A stretch of 35,713 bases of DNA from a virus (IMGVR_UViG_3300032401_000034:1-35713); one strand, 5' to 3'. Counted from the stretch's first letter, positions 22,182 through 29,704 are shown. Translations and numbers: made by a program. The notes: a model not told the origin generated them from the letters alone.

Positions 22182-23272
22182 GCCGCGATCGCTCCGTCCG
22201 GTGTCCAGACCATCAAGCGCCCGTTGCTATCTCTGACGCACTTCGCCCCCTTGTAGAGCCTGGCCATCAACGTAGGTTCAGCATGGCAGGCGGGCGCGAG
22301 ATCCGGGCAGACCTCGGCCAGCGCCGTCTCCATCACCGTCGACAAGCGATCGCACGCCTCCGGCGCGATGCTGCGGGGATGCTCGGCGACCAGCTCATCA
22401 TGTTGGAGCACGATCACGCGACTGCCGCGCAATGCGGTGTTGCCGGTGTAGCATTCCTTACTGGCGCGAATCAGCGCCAGCTTGGCCGCGCGCGCGAGCA
22501 AGGCTTGGAAGTATCCGTTGGCTGCGCTGTTGAAATTGACCCCGCCTCTAACGCGCTTGTCAACGTGCTGGGTGACATAGCCCAGCTCCTCGACCTGATG
22601 GGTGACGAAGTCGAAGTAGGGTTTGTTCTCTGGATAGGTCCGGTACCAGTGGCTGCGCAGCGTCGCCGCGCATTCGATGCACTCGAGGCACGTCGGCGGG
22701 CCGGGGCGCTTCTTGTACTCGGTGACCTTGACACGCCCGCACGCCGGTGCGTTGTTCATGAGGATGCAGAACCGCAGGCCCTTGTACCGCGTGCCATCGG
22801 CCGCGACGGTGTCCGGGCCTTGCTTGCGTTGCTGCAAGACCATTTTCCATTCACCCATGCCGCCCGGGAAGCCGAAGTTACCCGGCTTGGCGGCTTGGCG
22901 CGCGTTGCCTGCGTCCTTGTCACCGGCATCGATCTTCAGATTGAACGAATCGTAGTCCTGACCTGTCATCGTCGCGCCTAGTAGGTTGTGCGGCTTCTTG
23001 CCGGCCAGGAGCGCGTCAGCGAGCTTCGACCAGCCGACGATCCACATGCACGATTGCGCATGCGTGACCAGCTCGCCGCCTTCGAAGTCGCACGAGCCCA
23101 GCAGGTAGCCAGGGCGCGATCGGATACAGTCGCGCACACCGACGAGCCCGGTACCCTTGAGCGCATTGCTCAAGCGCGCCGAGACTTGGCGCGGCATGAG
23201 CATGACCGCGCCGTCGTACGAGACGCGCGAAGTGTCAAGCATGGGGTTGGGTCGTAGCGTCAGTGCTGGCAT
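22178..23272 (-). CDS. Family A DNA polymerase, polymerase (palm/fingers) half of a split enzyme
   Basis: 364 aa from ATG 23272, which has AGGG five bases upstream and follows the exonuclease stop (TGACATG); an in-frame ATG at 23284 has no usable spacing. Motif A is CDFEGGELVTHA (D62, E67), motif B RQAAKPGNFGFPGG (R125, K129, F133) and motif C LQHDELV (H291, D292, E293), so the catalytic residues are intact. Between B and C four cysteines (C178, C195, C198, C201) could hold zinc. The exonuclease and thumb parts lie in the gene directly upstream. Together they should form the phage replicative polymerase. Confidence 0.85.
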   Translation of the reverse strand: MPALTLRPNPMLDTSRVSYDGAVMLMPRQVSARLSNALKGTGLVGVRDCIRSRPGYLLGSCDFEGGELVTHAQSCMWIVGWSKLADALLAGKKPHNLLGATMTGQDYDSFNLKIDAGDKDAGNARQAAKPGNFGFPGGMGEWKMVLQQRKQGPDTVAADGTRYKGLRFCILMNNAPACGRVKVTEYKKRPGPPTCLECIECAATLRSHWYRTYPENKPYFDFVTHQVEELGYVTQHVDKRVRGGVNFNSAANGYFQALLARAAKLALIRASKECYTGNTALRGSRVIVLQHDELVAEHPRSIAPEACDRLSTVMETALAEVCPDLAPACHAEPTLMARLYKGAKCVRDSNGRLMVWTPDGAIAA

Positions 23273-23273
23273 G

Positions 23274-24632
23274 TCAGCCCTCATCCTCGTCGGATTCGTC
23301 GTCGGCCTCTACGCCCTCGGGCACGTAGCCATTCCTGAGAAATGGGATGAACACGCTTGAGATCTTCTGATCCTCGAGGAACACCGCGAAGTCCATCAGC
23401 AGCTCATCGCCGCTCTCGGTCAGGGTATCCCTACCCTTGCTCACGCCAGGGTACGCCTCGGGGTTCTTGGGGACCGTGCGCGGCACGATCTCGGTGAGCG
23501 TCAGTCCGGTGCCGTCGCACGGTACACACTTCACGGCGGGCACCTTCGTGAACCCGCCACGCTTGAGCGGCTTGCCCTGCTTGGCACTCTCGACCTTGCC
23601 CACGCCGGTGCAGATCGTGCAGGTGACGTTAGCGCCGTACGCGAGCGCGACCATGCGCTTGATCAGCGCGGTGTCTTGTGACCGCCTGCCATCGGGCTTG
23701 AGCTTGGCGCGCAGGATCCCGGCCTCGATAAACGGCTTGATGTCGTCGTCATAGGTCGCATTGACCGCGGCCTCGAGTATGTTGACCGCGTCCTGGTCGA
23801 CGTCGAAACCCCACGCCGCTCCGAGGTGCAGCGCCCAATGCGCGTAGCACTGGAACGACACATCGTGCAGGTTGTGGTTGGCCCGGCGCGCGGTGCACGG
23901 CGGTGTGACGCCCATGCCCAGCACGACGCCACAATCAAGGCATGCGGTGCCCTCGCTGCCAGGTCCGCCGGATGGCCAGCGATGCTCTCGACCGCTTGCA
24001 GGAATCGCGCCGATCTGTGCCAGGCACGCCTCGAGCGTATTGACCGCGTCGTCGACCGGGTAGATCTTCGCGTCGTCGGGCCAGTCGGAGATCGGGATAT
24101 CCTCGAGCAGCGCGTACGATTTGCGCCAACGGTCATTGACTTTTGCGTTATTGCGGCCCAGCACCAGGCGCACGACCGTCTCGAGGGAGTACCGCGAGGT
24201 GCGCTTGCCCGTGTTCGGGTCGCGCATGGTGCCGCCGGTGTTGGTATCGAACCCGAGCCGGCCCAGCGCGATCGCGTGCTCGGTCTCGGCGATCTGCACG
24301 TCGAACACGCGGCCGTTCATCGGGTCATCGCCGCCGTAGGCTTCGAAGATCGCCGGCATCAGATCGATGCCCAGCTTGGCCGCCGCGACCGCTGCGACGA
24401 GCATGTCAAACGGCGCATTGGCCGCTACCAGGATCCGGCCTTCGATGATGGCCTGGAACGCGGCTAACGCGTTGGGCTTGTCGAGTAGCTCACCTGCGAT
24501 GCGATCCTGATCGACCATGGCGATCGAACCGCAGACCAGCGGCGGTGCCAGCAGCCCCGGGGCGATCAAGTGCGTCTCGCAGTCGTACGCAACGCCCAGC
24601 GTAGGGATCGCGGCTAGGTGCTCGGGCTTCAT
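23274..24632 (-). CDS. Family A DNA polymerase, 3'-5' exonuclease half of a split enzyme, with two Cys clusters
   Basis: 452 aa. Exonuclease residues are D17 and E19 (YDCETHL), D76 (ANAPFDM) and Y191/D195 (YPVDDAV), the DEDD-type proofreading set. A first Cys group (C231, C234, C246) and a DnaJ-like pair CTICTGVG and CVPCDGTG (C338, C341, C369, C372) are inserted before the thumb-like end. The protein closes with an acidic tail ADDESDEDEG, which looks like a true C-terminus. The polymerase half follows in the +1 frame, so a sequencing indel is possible but the separate ribosome site argues for two proteins. Confidence 0.8.
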   Translation of the reverse strand: MKPEHLAAIPTLGVAYDCETHLIAPGLLAPPLVCGSIAMVDQDRIAGELLDKPNALAAFQAIIEGRILVAANAPFDMLVAAVAAAKLGIDLMPAIFEAYGGDDPMNGRVFDVQIAETEHAIALGRLGFDTNTGGTMRDPNTGKRTSRYSLETVVRLVLGRNNAKVNDRWRKSYALLEDIPISDWPDDAKIYPVDDAVNTLEACLAQIGAIPASGREHRWPSGGPGSEGTACLDCGVVLGMGVTPPCTARRANHNLHDVSFQCYAHWALHLGAAWGFDVDQDAVNILEAAVNATYDDDIKPFIEAGILRAKLKPDGRRSQDTALIKRMVALAYGANVTCTICTGVGKVESAKQGKPLKRGGFTKVPAVKCVPCDGTGLTLTEIVPRTVPKNPEAYPGVSKGRDTLTESGDELLMDFAVFLEDQKISSVFIPFLRNGYVPEGVEADDESDEDEG

Positions 24633-24817
24633 TTGGGCTCGGCTGGTTTGATGTCAGATTCGACATCACTATCAGGTGCCGGATAGGTGCCCTCGGGATC
24701 GATCTTGCGCGCGATGCGATTGCCGATGCCCTCGCCGATCCTGCCACCGGCAGAGTCGAGCAGTGTCTTGCCAAGTGACTCGGCGACGAATCGGATCGCT
24801 TTGCGCACAAGGCTCAC
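24629..24817 (-). CDS. Small hypothetical protein, 62 aa
   Basis: GTG 24817 overlaps the upstream stop and TGA 24629 overlaps the polymerase start (ATGA). A basic amphipathic N-terminal helix (SLVRKAIRFVAESLGKTLLD) precedes a Gly-rich loop and an acidic tail. It could associate with membrane or with the polymerase, but no family is recognised. Confidence 0.55.
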   Translation of the reverse strand: MSLVRKAIRFVAESLGKTLLDSAGGRIGEGIGNRIARKIDPEGTYPAPDSDVESDIKPAEPK

Positions 24818-25218
24818 TCGCGACGTTCCCAGCCTCGGATGTGCTCGCTCTCGACCGTGTCACGCATCGGCTCGCGCTCCTCGAGCGCATCGGTGAACGC
24901 GCGCGGCTTGGGCATTACCACCTTGGGTGCCTTACCTCCGCGCTCCTCGGGAAATGCGGACGCAAGCGCACGCATCACCAGGCGCCACATGGGCAAGCGC
25001 TCACGCTGATAATCCTCGACCCGGCCCTCGCGAGTAGCTTGCGGTCCGCCATTGACGACCGGGTGCGGGATCGCGGCCTTGCCCTTGCGACAGATCGCCA
25101 CATTGTAGTTGCCGCGGTCCGTGGTGCCGGTGCCATCGTTGGCGACGTACGCACGTCCCAGCTCATAACTCTGCTCTTTGTCACCGTCGGGCCAGTAGTC
25201 AACTCGAATTACGATCAT
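24814..25218 (-). CDS. Conserved phage hypothetical protein, 134 aa
   Basis: 134 aa from ATG 25218, overlapping the upstream stop (ATGA). The N-terminus MIVIRVDYWPDGDKEQSYEL, then LGRAYVANDGTG and a GNYNVAICRKG segment, matches a small beta protein seen in many phages with unknown role. The C-terminal half is charged and helical with acidic and basic patches. No enzyme motif is visible. Confidence 0.62.
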   Translation of the reverse strand: MIVIRVDYWPDGDKEQSYELGRAYVANDGTGTTDRGNYNVAICRKGKAAIPHPVVNGGPQATREGRVEDYQRERLPMWRLVMRALASAFPEERGGKAPKVVMPKPRAFTDALEEREPMRDTVESEHIRGWERRE

Positions 25219-25313
25219 CGTCGGTCCTTGGTTACGAGCCAGAACACCCAGACCAGCAACGCTAGTCCGGCTATCGTCAGAATCAGGTCGGCCCTACTTA
25301 GGGGCGTGCTCAT
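25215..25313 (-). CDS. 32-aa single-helix membrane protein
   Basis: The frame runs from ATG 25313 to TGA 25215 and overlaps the next gene start by 4 nt (ATGA). It begins MSTPLSRADLILTIAGLALL and continues VWVFWLV before a basic KDRR end, so one transmembrane helix with a positive cytoplasmic tail. It overlaps the end of the upstream 80-aa membrane protein gene by 20 nt in another frame. Function is unknown. Confidence 0.58.
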   Translation of the reverse strand: MSTPLSRADLILTIAGLALLVWVFWLVTKDRR

Positions 25314-25536
25314 CGTCGCGCTTGCCCAGCCACTCTGACGCTGCCGTGAATGGCGGGACCACGACGGCCACGACTATCAGGGTAGCTACAATGACCAGGA
25401 GCAAGGCGCATGGAATCCAAAAGGGCGATAGCACCCAGAACCACGACCAGTCAACGTTGTTCGTCAGCTTCAGCGTGATGAAGATGGCGAGCAGGATGGT
25501 GGTGATCGGCGTTCCGGTCTCGGATGCCTTGCTCAC
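25294..25536 (-). CDS. Two-helix membrane protein, 80 aa
   Basis: GTG 25536 overlaps the stop of the HD gene (GTGA). Two hydrophobic helices are clear: TTILLAIFITLKLTNNVDW and IPCALLLVIVATLIVVAVVV, followed by a charged C-terminal tail. Small membrane proteins beside replication genes are often host-takeover or exclusion factors; an additional holin-like role is also conceivable. Function cannot be assigned. Confidence 0.6.
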   Translation of the reverse strand: MSKASETGTPITTILLAIFITLKLTNNVDWSWFWVLSPFWIPCALLLVIVATLIVVAVVVPPFTAASEWLGKRDDEHAPK

Positions 25537-26120
25537 GGCCGGATGCCTTTCTCGTGCTCTGGGAACAAGTCGCAGAACATGTCAAGGAAGATCTCCTCGG
25601 CGTAGCGCGGCGGCCAACCGTCAATGTAGACCTCGAGCGGCTCGATCCCTGCCGTCCAGTTGTCGACCGGTGGCCCGAGCAGCGCACGTGCCTCATTCGC
25701 CAGTATGCGGTGATCGAGCGCCGCGACCGCGGCCCGTGAGATGTCCGTCGATGCCACTCCGAACTTGGCGAAGATCAGCGCCTCGACCTTGGCCTCGGCC
25801 TCGCGGAAGAACGCAAACTCGGGCAACACCTTGAGCGGCCGCGGCACGTCACCTAGCAGGTACTCGGCCGCGTCGTGCAAGAGCGCCTCACGGCGGTAGC
25901 CTTCAGGCGCGGCTACGGCCAGCAGCACGGAATGCTCCGCGACCGAGTACATGTGCTTTGCATGGCCGTTGTACCGGCAGAGCAGCGATAGGCTGTGCGC
26001 GATATCGCGAATGTCGATGTCCTCGAGCCTGAGATCGAGCGGATACACCTTCCTAGTCGTGAAGGTTTGAAGGAACGCGCCGCGACGGTGGCCGCTCGCG
26101 CTATGCTCGGTGGTGTTCAT
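25533..26120 (-). CDS. HD-domain phosphohydrolase (nucleotide-directed)
   Basis: 195 aa starting at the ATG adjacent to the upstream TAG. The conserved phage pattern is DIDIRDIAHSLSLLCRYNGH, MYSVAEHSVLLA (H63), LLHDAAEYLLGDVPRPLK (H82-D83) and D136 (ALDHRILANE), giving the HD metal site. Close relatives hydrolyse nucleoside mono- or triphosphates and help manage dNTP pools. The DatZ dATPase of aminoadenine phages is also an HD enzyme, but this protein looks like the common phage type. Substrate is unknown. Confidence 0.82.
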   Translation of the reverse strand: MNTTEHSASGHRRGAFLQTFTTRKVYPLDLRLEDIDIRDIAHSLSLLCRYNGHAKHMYSVAEHSVLLAVAAPEGYRREALLHDAAEYLLGDVPRPLKVLPEFAFFREAEAKVEALIFAKFGVASTDISRAAVAALDHRILANEARALLGPPVDNWTAGIEPLEVYIDGWPPRYAEEIFLDMFCDLFPEHEKGIRP

Positions 26121-26633
26121 CTAGCCACCAACCGGCTGCGGCTCGGTGCCCGTTTCCGGGGCGTTGTCGCTGTTGCCGCGATCGGGCTGGACCTCGCCAG
26201 GGATCGGGATGTGGTACGCGTGCCGGGGCGGGGTATGGCGAGCGCCACCCAGGTTCGGCCGGTGCCGCAACGTGACCCAGCGCTTGCGCCAGATGCCGTC
26301 AGCGCAGAGCTTGAACATCTCGCGCTTGAACCGCGGCCGGGGCATGGGCGGCTTGATCATGCGCTTGACCAGGTCGCCGGCATCGTTCAGGAGCAGCCCA
26401 AACTTGGCACGCTCCTTGCGTCGGTCCTCGGTCCAGTCGTACCACCGTTCCATGAAACGCGTCAGGACGGGCTCAGGCGCGTCTGGATTGGCGACCGCGG
26501 CCGGCTTAGGTGACGGTGCTTTGGACGCTTCCTGGGCTGCCAGGCGAGCAGCCTGACGCCGTTGGGTATGCTTGGCCAGCGGTGCCCGTGTCGGTCGGGC
26601 TGCTACGTGCTTTGGGTTCATGACGGTATCCAT
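26121..26633 (-). CDS. Hypothetical basic protein, 170 aa
   Basis: ATG 26633 is chosen because AGGGG lies five bases upstream; the frame stays open to 26666. The N-terminal third is Ala/Arg/Pro-rich and basic (AKHTQRRQAARLAAQEASKA). The middle has a conserved-looking segment RFMERWYDWTEDRRKERAKF, then LLLNDAGDLVKRMIKPP, and later a basic CADGIWRKRWVTLRHRP. The C-terminus is polar. It may bind nucleic acid, but no family is recognised. Confidence 0.55.
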   Translation of the reverse strand: MDTVMNPKHVAARPTRAPLAKHTQRRQAARLAAQEASKAPSPKPAAVANPDAPEPVLTRFMERWYDWTEDRRKERAKFGLLLNDAGDLVKRMIKPPMPRPRFKREMFKLCADGIWRKRWVTLRHRPNLGGARHTPPRHAYHIPIPGEVQPDRGNSDNAPETGTEPQPVGG

Positions 26634-26720
26634 TCGCGCCCCTAACCAGGTATCGCACCCGATCACCGTACCCGCACCGACTAGGGCGCATCGACGATGG
26701 CACTTGCAGGGGCAGTTTCC

Positions 26721-26736
26721 CCGGCCTCTCGGCCGG
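26721..26736 (-). other. Short GC hairpin between two leftward genes
   Basis: CCGGCC, a TCTC loop and GGCCGG form a 6-bp stem just downstream of the 68-aa gene stop and upstream of the 170-aa gene. No T-tract follows on either strand, so it is at best a weak terminator or an mRNA-processing element. Confidence 0.4.
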
Positions 26737-26742
26737 AGGTAT

Positions 26743-26949
26743 CTAGTGCCCGGACCGCTCAGCCCAGCCGATGTGGCTAGGATTCGTGGGCTGGGGCATC
26801 TCGAGGGTCGCGATCTGTGTCGGTTGTCCGATCAGGGTTCGTTCGTAGACGAGTGTGGCCACGCCGTTGTCAGGGTTCCAGTCTTGCTCGATCAGGTCCC
26901 AGCCGTCGACGCCGTGATAGGGCGAGTACAGATCGCGACCGATGTTCAT
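26743..26949 (-). CDS. Small hypothetical protein, 68 aa
   Basis: ATG 26949 overlaps the upstream stop (ATGA); the open frame extends further but would lie inside the upstream gene. The protein starts MNIGRDLYSPYHGVDGWDLI and has a beta-like middle ATLVYERTLIGQPTQIATLE. No motif is recognised. It is probably expressed with the preceding DNA-binding candidate. Confidence 0.52.
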   Translation of the reverse strand: MNIGRDLYSPYHGVDGWDLIEQDWNPDNGVATLVYERTLIGQPTQIATLEMPQPTNPSHIGWAERSGH

Positions 26950-27584
26950 CGGACCCCGAGCAGCGCAGCCAGACCGCCGTTGGCGGGCGCGGACGGTGCA
27001 GCGAACTGCGGCGCCGGTGCCTGCGCAGGAGCGCCGAAGCTTGCAGGCGCCGCGACCGGTGCCGGTGCGGCCGGCGTCGGGTTCTGGGCCTGCTGGTCGA
27101 CGATGCTGCGCTGACCCTTGATCTGCTCCGCGGTCTGGGGGATGTGCTCCCAGTTGCGGTGCGTGAACGCCTTCGCAGTAGCCGTCGCCGGCTTCTCGTT
27201 GGCGTTGCACTTGATCAAGATGCCCTTGGCGGGCTGTGCATCCTCGTTCGCGAGCAGCTCACCGATGTAGCCCGACGCGGTTGGCGCGTCGACACCGAAG
27301 AGCTTCTGTGCGAAGTCGCAGGCGCGATCCACTTCCTGGTTCGAACCAGGAAACTTCTGCGGCTTGCCGGGGTACCAGGCTTCGAACACCAGCGAGCCGG
27401 GCTTGATCGTGGTCGACTGCATGACGAGCAGGGTGCAGCCAAGCCCGTCGCCGTACTTGGTCGATTTCGTGGTTGCGTACTTGACAACGGCCAGGACGTG
27501 ATCGCCAGCGGTAATGAAGGGGATGCGATTCGAGACGGGCTGTGCGTTGGCGAGCTGAGCAAGGAGTGACTGGTAGTTCTGCAT
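26946..27584 (-). CDS. Putative replication-associated or ssDNA-binding protein
   Basis: 212 aa from ATG 27584 (MQNYQSLLAQ); an upstream TTG/GTG in the same frame would add residues that belong to the tRNA-like region. The core is beta-rich (HVLAVVKYATTKSTKYGDGL, TLLVMQSTTIKPGSLVFEAW), then helical with HRNWEHIPQTAEQIKGQRSI. The tail is Ala/Pro/Gln-rich and ends LAALLGVR. A beta core with a low-complexity tail resembles single-stranded DNA-binding proteins, but the usual acidic tip is absent. Assignment is tentative. Confidence 0.42.
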   Translation of the reverse strand: MQNYQSLLAQLANAQPVSNRIPFITAGDHVLAVVKYATTKSTKYGDGLGCTLLVMQSTTIKPGSLVFEAWYPGKPQKFPGSNQEVDRACDFAQKLFGVDAPTASGYIGELLANEDAQPAKGILIKCNANEKPATATAKAFTHRNWEHIPQTAEQIKGQRSIVDQQAQNPTPAAPAPVAAPASFGAPAQAPAPQFAAPSAPANGGLAALLGVR

Positions 27585-27622
27585 TCGAGATGTCGCTTTC
27601 TTTTCTGGGTATTGGTCTGAGA

Positions 27623-27637
27623 CTGACGATGTGTCAG
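27623..27637 (-). promoter_or_regulatory. Palindrome CTGAC-N5-GTCAG near the 212-aa gene
   Basis: A perfect 5-bp inverted repeat around a 5-nt spacer lies about 40-55 nt upstream of ATG 27584. On the minus strand AATAC follows 24 nt after its first base. It matches a second palindrome at 27740-27755 in sequence and arrangement. An operator, promoter element or weak terminator are all possible. Confidence 0.4.
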
Positions 27638-27642
27638 TGTCG

Positions 27643-27690
27643 TGCACCGCGCGGGAATCGAACCCACATGACTACCGGCCAGGCTGGTGC
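27643..27690 (-). other. tRNA-like element: T-arm and acceptor without anticodon arm
   Basis: Read on the minus strand, GTGGG-TTCGATT-CCCGC is a proper T-arm (stem with one G-U pair and consensus TTCRANY loop), followed by GCGGTGC and a discriminator A; CCA is not encoded. GCACC at 27690-27686 can pair with GGTGC to close a short acceptor, and CCTGGCCGGTAG in between recalls a D-loop. No 17-nt anticodon arm fits at any standard spacing within about 90 nt. It may be a degenerate tRNA, a tRNA-like structure, or a host tRNA 3' end kept as an attachment site. Confidence 0.5.
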
Positions 27691-27739
27691 GTGGTTGCTT
27701 GACTATGGAACGGACATGGTTGCCGGTGTATTCCCTTGT

Positions 27740-27755
27740 CTGACACTTTCGTCAG
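27740..27755 (-). promoter_or_regulatory. Palindrome CTGAC-N6-GTCAG at the helicase stop
   Basis: A 5-bp inverted repeat around a 6-nt spacer overlaps the helicase TGA (27754-27752). On the minus strand AATAC follows 23 nt after the first base, as at 27623-27637. No T-tract follows, so a simple intrinsic terminator is unlikely. Confidence 0.4.
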
Positions 27756-29704
27756 CGCAGGAGCTTTTGCGGCGACCCCAGAGTGCGCTGGACATATGCG
27801 GCGCGGCGCATAGCTTGCTGAATCGCGGCTTCAAGCTCCGGGGTGTGTGCGTAGTAGAATGCTGAAACTTCAGGGGACGCTTGACCCTGACGGTGCAGAC
27901 GACCGAGCGCCTGTTCTGCCACGGTTGCGCTTGATGGCGGGCTCGTAAACAGCTGGGTCGCGAACTTGTATTGCAGGCCATCGCGACCAGTACCGTGCGA
28001 CTGGATCGAGCAAATGATGCTGGTCTCGCCGGTGGCGCGGGCGATAAATTTGCCGGCGTCGGGGCCGCCGCCATGCAGCGGCAGGCCCGAGATCTCGGCG
28101 ATCCAGCGGCCCAGCTCGGCCTGAGCATACCAAACGATCCCGGTGTTCTCATGCGCCCATCTCGATGCGTCCCGCGCCAGGTAGTCATCCAGTCTGACGG
28201 CCTCGGTTTGATAGGTTACCGTGTTCCGCGTGTCTCGCCAGCGCGGCCAGTGCTCCGCATCCCAGGTCGGTAGGTTGCGGTCCTCGTCGATCACCTCTTC
28301 CATGATCTCCTCGCCGTCGTCGTCTAGCTCGCCGGTAGGGACCTCGCGCACGCCAGGCTCATAGCCGTCCCAGTGACGCATCGCCGCACGGGTGCAGAGC
28401 AACGGCGAATCCATGTGCACCTCGCGGCTGCGCAGCTTCTGACGTAGTTCCTTGCGCCAGAGCTTGCGTGCCTCGAGCCAGTTTAGGATCGTGCCAACTT
28501 TCTGAGGCTCGCCTTTGATCAGCGGAAACTTCCAGCGGTAGTAGAAACCGCAGGCCAGCTCACGCGCGCAGCGGCTCATCGACAGCGCATCGATCAGCTC
28601 CTCACCATCGGGCCGCTGCCAGGTCGCGCGCAGGTTGTTGAGCGCATCTTCGATCACTGGCGGTAGCGGCGGGGCAACGCGCTCATCGATCACCAGGCTG
28701 CTCTCGACCGATGACCCGTGCGTCGCGACAACGCCCATGGTCTCGGTCAGCCGGCGCTTGTAGCCGTCACGTACGTGCTCGCCAGGCGTGCACCACTCGA
28801 GCAGCGCGCCGGGCGGGGCCGGGGTATCGCTCGCGTCGATCGCGCGCGCCCACTCCTCGGTGACGTCCAGACTCGTCGGCAGTGGCGATCCGTCGCGCAA
28901 CGCCAGCAGGGATAGGTGCCAGTAGTCCTTCAGACTACTATCGGTGATGCTTCCCGACATGGCGCAGAACCGCATGGTGGGATCGTCGCGGAAGGCCCGG
29001 ACGATGCGCCCACCCGTCGCAGAGCCTACATTGCGAATCTTGTGGGCCTCGTCGGCGATGATCAGATCCGGTGCCAGTCGCGGGATCCAATCCGTCGACT
29101 TGGCCAACTGTAGGATTGAGTAAGGGAGTACATGTAACGTCGGTGCACCGGGCACCTCGCGCACGAAGTCGATCGAGCCGTGAGTCACCAGGGTTGGCAC
29201 GCGAAAGTGCTCGGCCACTAGCTCATGCTCATCGATCAGCTGATGCACCAGTGTAGGTGGAATCAACAGCAGCGCCGTCTTGCAGTCGGGCATCGCGAGC
29301 GGTGCCAGGATGCTGATCCCTGTCTTGCCCGCGCCCACTTGGACGGCTCCGAGAAACCCGCTGACGATGCCCAGCTCGTACAGTGCCCACGCTTGCGGCA
29401 GGTTCAGCCGTTCGAAGCATTTGCGCGGCCGCTGTCCTCGAGCGGCCACGATCTCGGCGCAGCGACAGCGACGCGTACCGCGACCGTAGCGCGCCGTCAT
29501 CGCCTCGATCAGCGCCGACGCGCGCAGGTTCGTGTCGTCGGGCTGTGGGCGTCGCGGTAGATCAAGCACGCGGCGCAGGTCCGCCGACATCTCGATCGGA
29601 GGCTTCTGCGTCCAGCTATCATCCGGTCGCGCACTCTGACAGGCAGCCGGTGAGTACCCTGGATTGGCTAGCAGCTTTGTGGGATCGATCGGCACGGCTT
29701 GCAA
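27752..29704 (-). CDS. DEAH/SNF2-type helicase
   Basis: 650 aa. The likely start is TTG 29704, which directly follows the upstream TGA and has AAGGG 8 nt before it; GTG 29695 is an alternative. Walker A is GAGKTG (residues 124-129), motif II DEAH (218-221), motif III MSGS (249-252) and motif VI LGRLHRQGQ (from about 600), all as in SF2 SNF2-like helicases. An N-terminal Cys group (C80, C82, C96) may bind zinc. The enzyme would unwind or remodel DNA in replication or recombination. The tRNA-like region follows its stop. Confidence 0.85.
   Translation of the reverse strand: MQAVPIDPTKLLANPGYSPAACQSARPDDSWTQKPPIEMSADLRRVLDLPRRPQPDDTNLRASALIEAMTARYGRGTRRCRCAEIVAARGQRPRKCFERLNLPQAWALYELGIVSGFLGAVQVGAGKTGISILAPLAMPDCKTALLLIPPTLVHQLIDEHELVAEHFRVPTLVTHGSIDFVREVPGAPTLHVLPYSILQLAKSTDWIPRLAPDLIIADEAHKIRNVGSATGGRIVRAFRDDPTMRFCAMSGSITDSSLKDYWHLSLLALRDGSPLPTSLDVTEEWARAIDASDTPAPPGALLEWCTPGEHVRDGYKRRLTETMGVVATHGSSVESSLVIDERVAPPLPPVIEDALNNLRATWQRPDGEELIDALSMSRCARELACGFYYRWKFPLIKGEPQKVGTILNWLEARKLWRKELRQKLRSREVHMDSPLLCTRAAMRHWDGYEPGVREVPTGELDDDGEEIMEEVIDEDRNLPTWDAEHWPRWRDTRNTVTYQTEAVRLDDYLARDASRWAHENTGIVWYAQAELGRWIAEISGLPLHGGGPDAGKFIARATGETSIICSIQSHGTGRDGLQYKFATQLFTSPPSSATVAEQALGRLHRQGQASPEVSAFYYAHTPELEAAIQQAMRRAAYVQRTLGSPQKLLR

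Larger units (their letters stand above)
27585..27751. other. Longest intergenic region: tRNA-like element between two palindromes
   Basis: This 167-bp gap between the helicase and the 212-aa gene holds no convincing coding frame. It contains a tRNA-like 3' half (27643-27690, minus) flanked by two related CTGAC/GTCAG palindromes. It is a candidate site for a promoter, operator or attachment sequence. Confidence 0.6.

Noticed and set aside
22175-22981. 268-codon open frame on the plus strand
   Set aside because: Antisense to the polymerase half with clear motifs A-C; shadow.
27643-27729. Complete class II tRNA of about 87 nt
   Set aside because: A 5' segment ACACCGG gives only 5 of 7 acceptor pairs and there is no D-loop GG or anticodon stem at the right spacing.
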